From contig CM075671.1 of assembly GCA_037962975.1 (NCBI GenBank), positions 158,399,501 to 158,463,500 on the forward strand: a stretch of DNA of 64,000 nucleotides, in the 5' to 3' direction. The stretch is from Clitoria ternatea (lineage: Eukaryota; Streptophyta; Magnoliopsida; Fabales; Fabaceae). The notes beneath the pieces were generated by a model that had not been told where the DNA came from, did no database searches, and saw only the letters and a program-made list of their open reading frames with translations. Both the position numbers and the translations under genes were made by a program. This document shows, in pieces, positions 10,390 to 20,637 of the stretch (its first letter is position 1; each line of letters opens with the position of its first letter).

Positions 10390-13300
10390 TATAACATCCC
10401 AATTTTTAATAATGTACTGGGTGAATAAAGCCATTAAAATAATAATTTCAGAAGAGGGAATTTGCTTATTGATTACCATTAACTTAATTAATCAAAGGGG
10501 TGTGCTGATTAAATGGATGATTGGCTTAGTGGGTGCTGATGGGACTGGGTGACGTGAGCAGACTGCTCCTCACATTTTCCCACCCCACCATTCCTTCCCT
10601 CATGCATGTGTTTATAAGTGGACGATGGCCTTCCTTGCCATTCGTTCTTAAAAATTACCTGCGAGTTTCTTCTTCTTTCTTCTTCTCTTCTCCTTCTCTG
10701 CTCTCTGTTCCATTCCCTGCTTCGGAAGCCGAGTGACGGTGCTGCAGAGGAGTCAGAGCTCCCTCACACAAGTAGAAGACGAGCGTCGAAGCAGAAGCAG
10801 AAACAGCCTTGCACCACTCGTGGAGGGCAATAGCGTTCAAGTAAAGGCTAAGCGAGTGGAAGCGTTGAGTGAAGCAGCGAGGAAGAGAACCAACACCCAA
10901 GCAGAAAAGTCTCTCGGAGTCTCGTAGTTGGTAGAGGGAGTACCTTACATGTTAAATGCATGGGTTATGAACGTGTCTCGAGTATTGATAATGATGGTTC
11001 TGTATCCTGTTGTATAATATGCTTGCATGTGGAGTACCCAAGTGTAAGATAAGTGAGAGTGAATGTTGCATGTTATTATCATCCTTGAAGATGCATGCGT
11101 TGTTTGAATTCAGATACTACAGAACCCGATTGCATGTTATGTTGTGTTGACTGGAATGCTTGTTGAATCCGTTCATGTTCATATGTATGCATGCGTTGAT
11201 TAAGTCTTAACACTGTTGTATACCGATTGCATATTATGTTGTGCTGATTGGAATGTTTGTGTGATCCTGTTGATCTTCATATGGATGCATGTGTTGAGTA
11301 AGTTCTGATAATGCTGTATACCGAGTGCATGTTATGCTAGAGTTGATAAGAATGTTGTTAGAAGCTTGATATTGATTGACACCGGTTGCATTGGACTCCT
11401 ATGTTGCTAATAGAGTTATGATGATGATTGCATGGAAGCATGTGTGTGTTAAATTAATACGTGGAATCCTGGAAATGCGTATTACCGACTGCATGTGAAA
11501 TATGTATAACTGAGTGAATGTTGTGTGCATGAATTCTATATTGTGTGATGAATCCGCGTGTGGCGTATGGGATGCGTTGTGCTGGGAGCACGTAGTGTGG
11601 GACACTACCATCGGTTATAAAGCGTGGGACGCTATGAAATCCTTGAGTGGGACTCAAGGTAGCCCTTGAGTGGGACTCGAGCTGCCTGTGAACACCTCCG
11701 TTGGCGCTGAGAGCGTTGGTGTCACCTGTGGGCAAACGGTTGGGTACCTGTAAAACGGCCAAGCAGCTAGGAGCTGATTTGATAGCTGAGAGCTATACAT
11801 AAAAAGGCTGAGAGCCTACGTTGCAACATCTAAACCGATACACACGAATGCAGAACCGAGTGAAATGCTATGTGCCTATTAACTATTGATATTGTTTGGA
11901 ATTGGTTATGCATGTGAAGGTGTTAATGGGATGATGAATGTTTATAACCGAGTGAATTACTCTATTTTAACTGTTGATATTGTTTGGAATTGATCATTCA
12001 GGTGACAACGTTATTGAAAGGATGAATGCATATAACCAAGTGAATAATCTGTGTTTATACTGCTACTGATGTTGTGTAGAATTAATCATGCTTGTGACGG
12101 TGTTAATGAGATGATATATATATATATATATATGCTCATGACCGAGTGCACTATTCCGTGTGTATATGCTGTTAATGCTAATTGAAATCTGTTCTAAGAA
12201 TGTATGTTATGTATTGGAGAGTTGTATATATATATAGCCGAGTGAGGATTGTGGATCCTGACTGATAAATGTTCAAAAGGTGCATTCTAATTCACGGGTC
12301 TTAGTATAATAATACTGATTGTTGCCATGTATAATTGTGCATATATATATGTATATTGTTGTATAAATGTGAGGTAACCTGAGTCAGTACCTAGCATTTA
12401 AAATTTAAGATACTCACCCCTGCTGTGGCAACTTTCAGTGAACATCTCTCGTAACGAGGATTGAAGGAGGAGCTGAAATGCCGGGTGAAGTGCTGATGCA
12501 CTATGGAATATCATGACTGTGCATATGCTGTATATAGTGTTTTGAGTTAAGCCTTGGCCGGCTCGTGTTTTGATGTTAGCCTTTTAGACAGAGTTGAATC
12601 CCTTGGAATGGGAACATGACTTCGTGATTGTAAAATTGTGATATACACTTCTATATATATATGCCTATGCTTATGCCATGTTGCATGTCTATCTCATGCT
12701 GTGTAATGTCAGGGTGATCCTTATATATATGTGCGTTCATATTCCTGAATGTGTACGAAATAACATAACTCAACATGAAGGAAGCCAATTCATGGTCTAG
12801 AGGGCGAGTTTACGATTCTGTCACCGAGTGGAAGAGATTCAGATGTTCTGAGTGAGTGAAATCAGATAGCTCCGAGTAGGGATTGACGTAGAAGACTGCT
12901 CCAACGGAAAGCTGTTAGGATTCGGAGTTGAGAGTCTAGAGATGCTTTCCAAGTGACAACTATTAGGATTTCCCCGAGCGTAGAATAATCAATGATACCC
13001 GAGTGAAAACTAAGTAAAATAACCCGAGTGACAAAAAGGGCGCGAAGGTTGTTCCGAGAGAGGAGTTCTCATAGATTCCGAGTGAGTGATAGTGGGGACC
13101 ATTCCCGTATTATTTGTGCATGTGTCTGATTTTTGAAGCCGTAGAATAAATTACATTTCCGAGTGAACTGAGATCAGATTCTTCCGAGTGAATTAGGCAC
13201 TGGAATCGGAGTGCGGAATGCCGAGTGAAATGAGCGGTTACCGAGAAAAGCTTTCGCTTGAGCGAGTATGCGTTGCTGCGTGGTTCGCCTAAGCGATTTC

Positions 13301-13462
13301 CCCCTTTCTTCCGCTGTCAGCTCCTTTAAATCGGTTTTCTCTCTTTTGCTCTTCTTCTCCTCTCATTTCTTGTGCCAAGGCATTCTGATCTTCTTTTTAT
13401 TGTGAAAAAAAAAATTTTCCTCTATTTTACCGTCTATGATTCATTTACATTAGGGTGTTACA
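10390..13462 (+). repeat. Right LTR of the Tekay array (3073 bp)
   Basis: Aligns end to end with 2568-5651. Its first dinucleotide is TA instead of TG (TATAACATCCC), a G-to-A change at an end that integrase normally needs as TG. It ends GGGTGTTACA and is followed by agattgaacg, which belongs to the CACTA element. The hairpin series (11564-11817), TATA box (10613) and CCGAGTG repeats are kept. The low divergence from the middle LTR suggests recent insertion or recombination; I did not compute a distance. Confidence 0.94.
11564..11817 (+). repeat. Second copy of the mini-hairpin array
   Basis: Same series as in the middle LTR. Differences mostly keep pairing: the first stem has CGTAT in place of CGCAT (gives a G-T pair), and the fourth has AGCGT in place of AGTGT (restores a full Watson-Crick stem with ACGCT). 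One loop changes from GGG to AGG near 11768. Confidence 0.8.
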
Positions 13463-14276
13463 AGATTGAACGAGGCAGGGCAAGAGTGTAGTGAGTTATG
13501 TGGGCACGATTTGGATAAAGAGATGTAAAGTTGCAAAGGTTTGACAATGGAGATGGAAAGGATGTGGTCATGGAATGACAACAATAGAAATAGCCGCTGC
13601 GAGAGGTACATGTGGTCATTCAAAGGGTTCAAGTGGGTTGCTGTTTGTTTGTAAGAAGAGAGTTTTGTTTTGTGATGTCTAAGTATGTTTATTTTGTTAT
13701 TGAGCGGGGTAAGATTATTATGTTACTATAGCTCGACTTTCAGCGGGGTAGGATTGTTAATAGCGTCTATAAGGTAAACTTGTATCCTCAATTTGTTGCC
13801 CTGCCCATTTTGATGATGAACTTAATCTATAATTTACTTTACATGTCTCTCTTTGTTTAGTTTACTTGCTATCTTGAGACGTTGAATGTTCATTTGAAAT
13901 TTCAGTTATGGTGTTTCGTATTGTCCCCAGGGTGCATGACTGTGTGCGGTGTTTCATACCGTACGTATCTCTGTGTACTCGGGGACCAATGCGAAATGCT
14001 GCCGAAATTTCAAATGAACATCAACGACACAAGATAGACCACACACAACATCGATGGGTTACGGATGGTTGCATATTCATCCCGAATGGGATAGGGCCCC
14101 ACCAATTTGCAACATTAAAGAGATAGAGAGTGATTCACAACCGATAGTCAAATAAAATTTTAAAAATGTAAAGTAACAGAAATCGTTCTTGTTAGATATT
14201 GTAAATAGAGGTACCAGCAAATCGGCGATAGATGTATAACCGACTAGATCGCAGTCGGTGAGTGACTGAGGAGTTT
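13463..14276 (+). other. CACTA 5' leader, no coding signal
   Basis: No protein family recognised. Holds the foldback at 13876-14030 and otherwise looks like untranslated or intronic sequence upstream of the transposase start. Confidence 0.6.
13876..14030 (+). other. Long imperfect foldback (arms about 54 nt, loop about 47 nt)
   Basis: Left arm 13876-13930 pairs with right arm 13978-14030. The core is an 18-bp perfect inverted repeat (13886-13903 with 14004-14021), and pairing continues on both sides with small bulges, including TCCCC near 13924 with GGGGA near 13981. The size and asymmetric bulges are similar to plant microRNA precursors, but this is only a shape argument; a small MITE is the alternative. 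Confidence 0.7.
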
Positions 14277-16516
14277 ATGATGGGGCTATTGGAGTTCATT
14301 CTGTTCGCTACGGCAAACACGCCTGGATTTGAAGCGACTTAGAAGATTCGTTGTCCGTGCTCAAGGTGCAAATGCATGAGTTTTGAATACGCTGATGATG
14401 TCATATGCCACCTAATTGAGAAAGGGTTCATGGAAACATACCACTGCTGATACAACCATGGTGAGCAGTTACCGCCTAGACCATCAGACGTAACCGTTCA
14501 ACAGTCTTACTACGAGGTTGGAGGAAACAGGGATACGTACAACAACATAGAACAAATGGTGATGGATCATGTTGGACCCTCCACTGGGCGTATGCTAGAA
14601 CATGATGACCAAGCAGGTAATGGAGACTCTGACAATGTAGAGGAGGATCCTAATCCAGAGGTGAAGAGATTTTATGATTTGTTAGCGGCAGCTCAGACTC
14701 CATTGTGGGACGGGTGCAACAGTTACACTGAGTTATCCACCTCCCTAGCTGCTTTAAGCCTAAAGGCAGATTATAATCTTTCTGGAGGTTGTTTTAATAG
14801 GATGGTCAATATGATAGGTTCCACTATGCCTAGTAATCATCGAATGCCAATAAACCTGTACCATGCTAAGAAACAAGTGGTAAACTTGGGGTTGGGTTGT
14901 GTGAAGATAGAGTGTTATGTTGGCGGATGTATGCTGTTCAGAAATGAATTTACAGATAAGAGTGTCACAAAATGTCTACATTGTAATGAGGAACGCTACA
15001 AAACCGTTAAAAGGAGAGGGAAGGTAACCTAGACGGCCAGGAAGAAAATGTGGTACTTCCCTATAACACCGCGTCTTCAACGCTTGTATGCCTCATTGTC
15101 CCCTGCAAAACACATGCGTTGGCATGCTCTAAACCGAACACAAGAGGGGTTTCTTTGCTATCTTTCCGATAGGAAAGCATGGAAGTGTTTGGATGAGCTA
15201 TATCTGGACTTTTCTGGCGAGCCGCGCAATGTAAGACTTGGCTTATATTCTGATGGGTTTAACCCATTCGGGCAATACAGAAGAGCTTACTCTTGTTGGC
15301 CAGTCATACTTACCCCATACAATCTGCCTCCTGATATGTGTATGAAGAGGGAGGTCATGTTTCTATCTATACTGGTTCCAGGACCTAAAAATACAAAGGC
15401 GAACATAGACGTGTTTTTGCAACCGTTGGTTGAAGAGTTATCACAATTGTGGGATGTCGGGGTAATGACATACGATGCATCATTGAAGAATAATTTCATG
15501 ATGCGTGCTGTTTTGATGTGGACTATTAACGACTTCCTGGCCTATGGTACGCTTTCTGGATGGTCAACGTCTGGGAAGCTTGCTTGCCCTGTATGCATGG
15601 AACATACCGGGGGGGAATCACTCCCTGTTAGTGGTAAGACAAGTTTCTTTGACTGTCATAGAAAGTTTTTACCGTTGGATCACCCGTTTAGAAGAAACAA
15701 AACCGCTTTTAAGAAGAACAAGGTTGTTAATGAACCTCCACCTCGTAGGTTATCCGGTGCACGGGTTTGGCAGAGGGTCGAAGAGTATCCCTACATCTGG
15801 GACAAGAGTGTTAGGGAGTTTGCGGGTTATGGTAAGGAACACCACTGGGTGAAGCAGAGCATCTTGTAGGATTTTCCATATTGGAAAGACTTGTTGCTAA
15901 GACACAACATTGATGTCATACACACTGAATATAATGTTTTCATGAATATTTTTGACACTGTTATGGACATCAAAGGGAGAACAAAGGACAACGGGAAGAG
16001 TCGTCTAGACCTTCCGATTTGGTGTTCTAGGAAGGAGTTGGAATTGAGGGATGCGGGACATGGAAGAATGTTTAAACCTCATGCAAAATTTGTTTCAACT
16101 AGACTGCGATAGATTGCTATGTGTATTTGGATGAATGGGTTGACCCTGCCTGACGGATTCGCTTCTAACTTGAGTTGATGTATCGACGTGAAGGAGGGCA
16201 GGGTGTTTGGCATGAAAAGTCATGATTGCCATGTCTTTATGCAACAACTACTCCCGTACGCGTTTCATGCCTTACCGAAGCCTATTTGGAAACCGTTGGT
16301 TGAGTTGAGTCACTTCTTTAAAGAGTTGACGGCAACTTCGTTGACTGTGGAGAAACTTGTGAAGATGGAAGAAACCATCCCGGTATTGATTTGTAAGTTG
16401 GAGCAGATTTTCCTACCAAGTTTTTTTGACTCGATGGAGCATTTACCTATCCATCTACCGTACGAGGCCTTGGTTGGTGGCCCCGTGCAGTATCGTTGGA
16501 TGTATCCATTCGAAAG

Positions 16517-16599
16517 GTGAATGCCAGAACTCTTTAATTTCATTGCAAACATTTCTTATAATAGTTTTTTCTAACTTAACATTTGTTTATGATTTGAAG
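16517..16599 (+). other. Intron in the transposase gene
   Basis: Donor AAAG|GTGAAT, acceptor TTTGAAG|ATTC. Joining the exons gives YPFER followed by FLRSLKDKV, the order expected for the family. Confidence 0.75.
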
Positions 16600-17087
16600 A
16601 TTCTTACGCTCTTTAAAAGACAAAGTGTCAAACAAAGCCTGCGTTGAAGCATCAATTTGTGAGGCATACTTAGTCGAAGAAATGACAACCTTTGCTTCTT
16701 TCTATTTTTCGATGGAGATAGAAACTAGAATGAGTAGAATTCCCCGCAATCTTGGGGTAGCCACCGGCACAGGGTTTGATGAACAAATATCGATTTTTAA
16801 CTATCCTGGTCATCCGGGGGGGCAAGCTCACAAAATGTTACATTGATGAGAAAGATCGAAAGGCGGCTCACTTGTACATTCTTCTAAATTGCCCAGAAGT
16901 GGAACCCTTTCTTTAGTAAGTCATAAAAGTTATATGTCACATTCTAAACCTAGCTTTTATAGTATCTAAATTTGTTTCCTTTAAATAGCTTATATACAGA
17001 TATGCTAAACTTGAGCAAAATGATTTAACTGATGACCAAATTCATAGTGAGGTGTCATCCAAGTTCGTTGGTTGGTTCGAACAACAC

Positions 17088-17171
17088 GTAAGACCCATAT
17101 ACCGAGTGTTTTTTATCTGTGTTTCTAACTCCCGGTATCTAACGATGACCTATTTGTTATGTTGTACATAG
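17088..17171 (+). other. Intron in the transposase gene
   Basis: Donor CAACAC|GTAAGA, acceptor TACATAG|ATACAAG. Both exons stay in the same frame (GWFEQH then IQDPNNH). Confidence 0.8.
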
Positions 17172-17982
17172 ATACAAGACCCTAACAACCATATTGAAGA
17201 TTCTTTACTCCAAGCCATTTCTTGGGGGCCGGTGAAAACTGTTAAAAAATGGCCTATTTACTACGTAAATGGCTACAAGTTTAATATTCTTCAATGGAGT
17301 GAAGGGATGCGTACCCATAACTACGGGGTTTGTGTTAGAGGCACCGCCGGACAGTTGGAAGAAGACTTTTATGGAGTGCTGATGGAGATTATTGAAGTTT
17401 CATTCTCTGGACGACTAAGAAGAGATATTGTTCTATTCAAATGTGATTGGTTCAACAACACGATCGGTGTTGGAACAAAGGTTGACAACAACTACGGCTT
17501 AGTTGAGGTCAAGAAGAATGGTAGATATAAAGAGTTTGATCCCTTCATTTTTGCCCAACAAGCTGAGCAGGTTTATTACACCGACTTCCCAGGAGGACAT
17601 CGGGACTGGTATACAGTAATCAAGGCCAAGGCCTAAAGTTAGATCACTGACAATGTCTCCGAGGGGTCGATGACGCTTATCAGCTTGCACCACACGAGCT
17701 CAACGATGCAATTTGTTTTTCAACATTGATCCAGTCATAATGGATGAGACACTCGCCACTACGGGGGGTGAACACATTGACAAAGACCTTGTCTCTCGAT
17801 CAAAACTGTCTAGGGCTGATCTAGACACTGATAAATTTGTTCAAACAGATAACCACAGTGACACTGAAACTGAGGGGGAATTTGAAACTGAAACAGACAC
17901 AGAGTATGTAGTTATTAAACATATATACATAGGTTTATATATATCCTGAGACTAACCTTTCTTTTCATGATTTTATCCACAG

Positions 17983-19768
17983 ATGACAGGACGTCGACTG
18001 CCCTTCAGTAGGGGTGGTGGGTCCAGGACCCCGGCATCCCGTCTGGGGACTCCCACCCCAGAGCAGGGAACCACTCCATCACCACTACAGCAGACCACAC
18101 CTTACCACCACAGTGGACCACTCCATCACCACTACAGCAGACCACTCCATCACCACCACCCCATCACCCCCACAGCTGACCACCCCAGAGCACACTCCTA
18201 GAGTTGGTGGCTTAGAGGATCATGGCCATCAGGCCACCCCACCTTCGACATCCCCTCTCCCTATGTTGGTACCCGTGCCGGCCGGAGACGAGTAAGTGAC
18301 TAAAAATCAAATACTTTTATCTTATTTGTATGGTACTTTATATTAAACTTTAGTGGAAAGACTTGTTGGTTTATTGTATGTTACTTTAATTAGTACTTGT
18401 ATAGATTGAATTGTACTGGGAACTCTTCTGTTTGTAACAGGGTAACTATTTAAACTTGGAAATGTTACATTTACAGGGGAGACTCTATCGGAATTTTGGG
18501 AGTCTCCCTAGATTGTGTGTTGTTATACTCCTGATATAATTGTTGTTATTAGAGCTTTGTTGATAGTAGTCGCACTACCAAAGCAATTACTAAGGTTTTA
18601 AAGGCCCAGTGGGATGGTCCATATATATCTTGGACAGATGCTGGGAAGGTTGTCCAAGATAGGTGGTTTGACACCTTCTCGGTAAGTTACCATATCAATT
18701 TGTTGTGATTTGATTTGTAAAATAGACCTCTTATTAATTTTGATTTCTCATTTTATTTTACAGCGTGATTACCAGTGGGCAGAGGGTATGATTGATGAGA
18801 TTAGGAAGGTCTTTGCCACAAAGACATCCAAAATCATCAAGAGTACCCTTTGGAAGGTGAGGGACAAGAGTGAGCGCCCTCATTGGATCCCGGAAGACCA
18901 TTGGGACAGGATGGTCCAGAAGTGGGGCGGTGTCCCGTTCCAACAGGCGAGTGCTCAGAATAGGGCAAACAGAGTCGCCGATGTTGCAGCCTCAGTTTAC
19001 ACTGGGGGTAGCATTTCAACCCTCGAGCACAAGAAAAGATTTGTAAGTATATTTATGTTAAACATTTCTATTATAATTCATCTGACATGTTTACAAATAA
19101 TAATCTAAATGTTTTTTGTCCACCATAGGAGCTGAGGGAGCACCGGGAGCCTTCTTTGTTTGAGGTCATGCAAATGACCAAGAAGAACAAAACCGGTGCA
19201 TGGGTAAACCAGAAGACTATAGATCTAGCGGTATTTACTTTTAACTCACACATGCTTATAATTTACAAATCAACTTACTAATCCTATCAGTGTCTTTTAA
19301 TTTACAGGAGGCGTATCAAGCCAGGAGGGCCGAGAAGGAGGCAGACCTGGTGGCTTCGACTCCTGAAGGGGAGGTTCCTCCCAGCCTGTCTTGTTCCGAT
19401 GACAACGCCATCTATATGGAGGCTGTTGGTGGTGTGAACAAGAAAGGAAGGGTCTTTGGATTGGGTGGCGTCGGCACGCAGCTGGCGAGAAAGGGGAAGA
19501 CCCCTTCCTCTTCCTCTTCGTCTGGTCTTCCGACTGAGGTTGTTCAGGTAATTCAAAACCTGAACGACGAGCTACAGGAGGAGCGACGTCAGAGGCAGCT
19601 TTTGCAGGAGGGGGCCGAGGCGGACCGACAGCGGGCCGAGGAGCAGCACGCCGAGACTCGTCGGTAACTTGCTCAGCAGTAGGAGCTACTGATGCAGTTG
19701 ATGGCGAGACTACCTCCCCCCACTTTCCAGGCGCCCCCACCACCACCACGGGATCCCCCACCACCATG
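17983..19768 (+). pseudogene. Second CACTA gene (Transposase_24/TNP1-like), five exons, broken
   Basis: ATG 17983 follows a splice-acceptor-like CACAG, so the transcript may be shared with the upstream gene. Exons: 17983-18291 (Pro/His/Thr-rich low complexity), 18553-18681, 18764-19042, 19129-19230, and 19308 to about 19768. All inner introns are phase 0 with good GT-AG sites. Exons 2-4 hold the conserved block (for example RKVFATKTSK, WIPEDHWDRMV, EHKKRF, GAWVNQKT) of a family common as the second gene of plant CACTA elements. The last exon has a Glu/Gln/Arg-rich probable coiled coil and a proline-rich end. Stops at 18199 in exon 1 and at 19665 and 19680 in exon 5 break the frame. Role by analogy: binding to subterminal repeats. 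Confidence 0.8.
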
Positions 19769-20117
19769 ATTGTATTTTTATTATGAATACACATTGTATA
19801 TTTCATTTATAGTTTTTATATTATATTCTATTCAGTATTTATTTTGTCATTGTTCATTTATTATGTCAATATTTATTGGTAATTAAATTCAAAGAAAAAC
19901 GCCTTATTGTGATTATCATTAATAATTCAACCTATTTGATAAATAAATTTAATCCATTATTTTGTTTTTAATAATAATTAAATATTTTAAAAAAATTATT
20001 CAAATTTAATTATAAAATTTTATCACCCAATACAAAATATTAATGAACATTTTTAAAGTTAAATTAACAAAACCTATATATATTTAAACAATTTTTAAAA
20101 AAAAAATCAAAAATCCT
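19769..20117. other. AT-rich 3' untranslated stretch of the CACTA element
   Basis: No coding signal; long A/T runs. Separates the second gene from the subterminal repeats. Confidence 0.6.
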
Positions 20118-20620
20118 ATTAGCGACGGACAAAGATGGTCGCTATATAAAGACTAATAGTGACGGAGCGTAGTGGTCGTTGTATGGCTACCCATAGCGAC
20201 GGATAGGTTGGTCGCTATAAGGCTACTACTAGCAACGGCTACAATTGGTCGCTGTATGGCTACTATAGCGACGGTCGTAGCTGGTCGCTGTTTGGCTACA
20301 CATAGCGACGGATAAAGATGGTCGCTACATAATACTAATAGCGACGGGGTAGGGGCGTTGCTATATGTCTACTAGTAGCGACAGGGTACTGGTCATCACT
20401 GAACGTGGTCAGTTAGCGACGGCTGAAGTCAGTGAAGCAGAGACCATGTTAGCGACGGTATTACGCCGTCAGTAATGTAGCGACGGGGTTTCTGTGGTCG
20501 CTGATCTATCTTCGATGAAGGTTTTAGCGATGGTTGTTTGGTCGTCTGAAATACCGTCGCTAGTCCTATTAGCGACAGTTTTTGCATCGATTAGCGACCA
20601 ATTCTTTCCGTCGCTAACAG
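20118..20620 (+). repeat. CACTA subterminal repeat array (AGCGACGG ... TGGTCGCT)
   Basis: About 13 units of roughly 30-45 bp. Each starts with AGCGACGG or a one-base variant, and most end with TGGTCGCT, so the array contains inverted pairs. Such arrays next to the ends are the transposase-binding zone of CACTA elements. Confidence 0.9.
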
Positions 20621-20637
20621 ATGTTTTTTTAGTTGTG
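20608..20637 (-). repeat. Right terminal inverted repeat of the CACTA element
   Basis: Read inward from 20637 on the minus strand: CACAACTAAAAAAACATC, then GTTAGCGACGG. This is a CACTA-type terminus (CACWAC start followed by an A run). The left partner is not in the window. Confidence 0.8.

Larger units (their letters stand above)
1..13462 (+). mobile_element. Tekay-type Ty3/gypsy chromovirus, tandem array sharing a middle LTR (left end off window)
   Basis: Order seen: partial pol (1-2543), LTR (2568-5651), complete gag-pol (5924-10359), LTR (10390-13462). Bases 1-2567 align with 7824-10389 base for base, with an offset of 7823 that falls to 7822 after a 1-bp deletion near 8129. The two LTRs align over their whole length with only scattered differences. 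A tRNA-iMet-type primer site follows the middle LTR and a purine tract precedes each LTR. Domain order gag-PR-RT-RNaseH-IN-chromodomain, a single gag-pol frame and LTRs of about 3 kb fit the Tekay/Del clade. Two bodies around one shared LTR is the product expected from unequal homologous recombination between LTRs. The right flank starts agatt; the matching target duplication would be left of the window. Confidence 0.93.
14277..17915 (+). pseudogene. tnp2: TNP2-type CACTA transposase, decayed
   Basis: Starts MMGLLEF at 14277. A transposase-associated zinc motif CPCSRC follows, then the Transposase_21 core (motifs GLGYxKI-like, FPITPRLQRLYAS, RNVRLGLYSDGFNPFG, ACPVCM), then HDCHVFMQ and YRWMYPFER, then DUF4218- and DUF4216-like parts. 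The whole stretch 14277-16516 is one frame with only in-frame stops (14340, 14448, 15030, 15867, 16110, 16176). GT-AG introns fit at 16517-16599, about 16916-16999 and 17088-17171. A run of seven G at about 16815 shifts the frame in the third exon region, and further shifts lie after 17634. Several stops are C-to-T or G-to-A type (TGG to TAG, CGA to TGA). Splice sites are better kept than the frame. Confidence 0.92.
13463..20637 (+). mobile_element. CACTA (En/Spm) DNA transposon, left end missing
   Basis: Contains a TNP2-type transposase gene, a second multi-exon gene with a coiled-coil tail, an array of subterminal repeats, and a right end that reads inward CACAACTAAAAAAACATC. The outside base after 20637 continues Athila reverse transcriptase, so this is a true element end. 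The left terminal repeat is not found: the sequence starts directly after the Tekay LTR, so the Tekay array most likely inserted into the CACTA 5' region and the rest lies off the window. In this window the remnant is 7.2 kb. Confidence 0.92.

Noticed and set aside
19297..19806. 169-codon minus-strand ORF over the last CACTA exon
   Set aside because: Complement of the coiled-coil/proline-rich exon; the plus strand has splice sites and family similarity.
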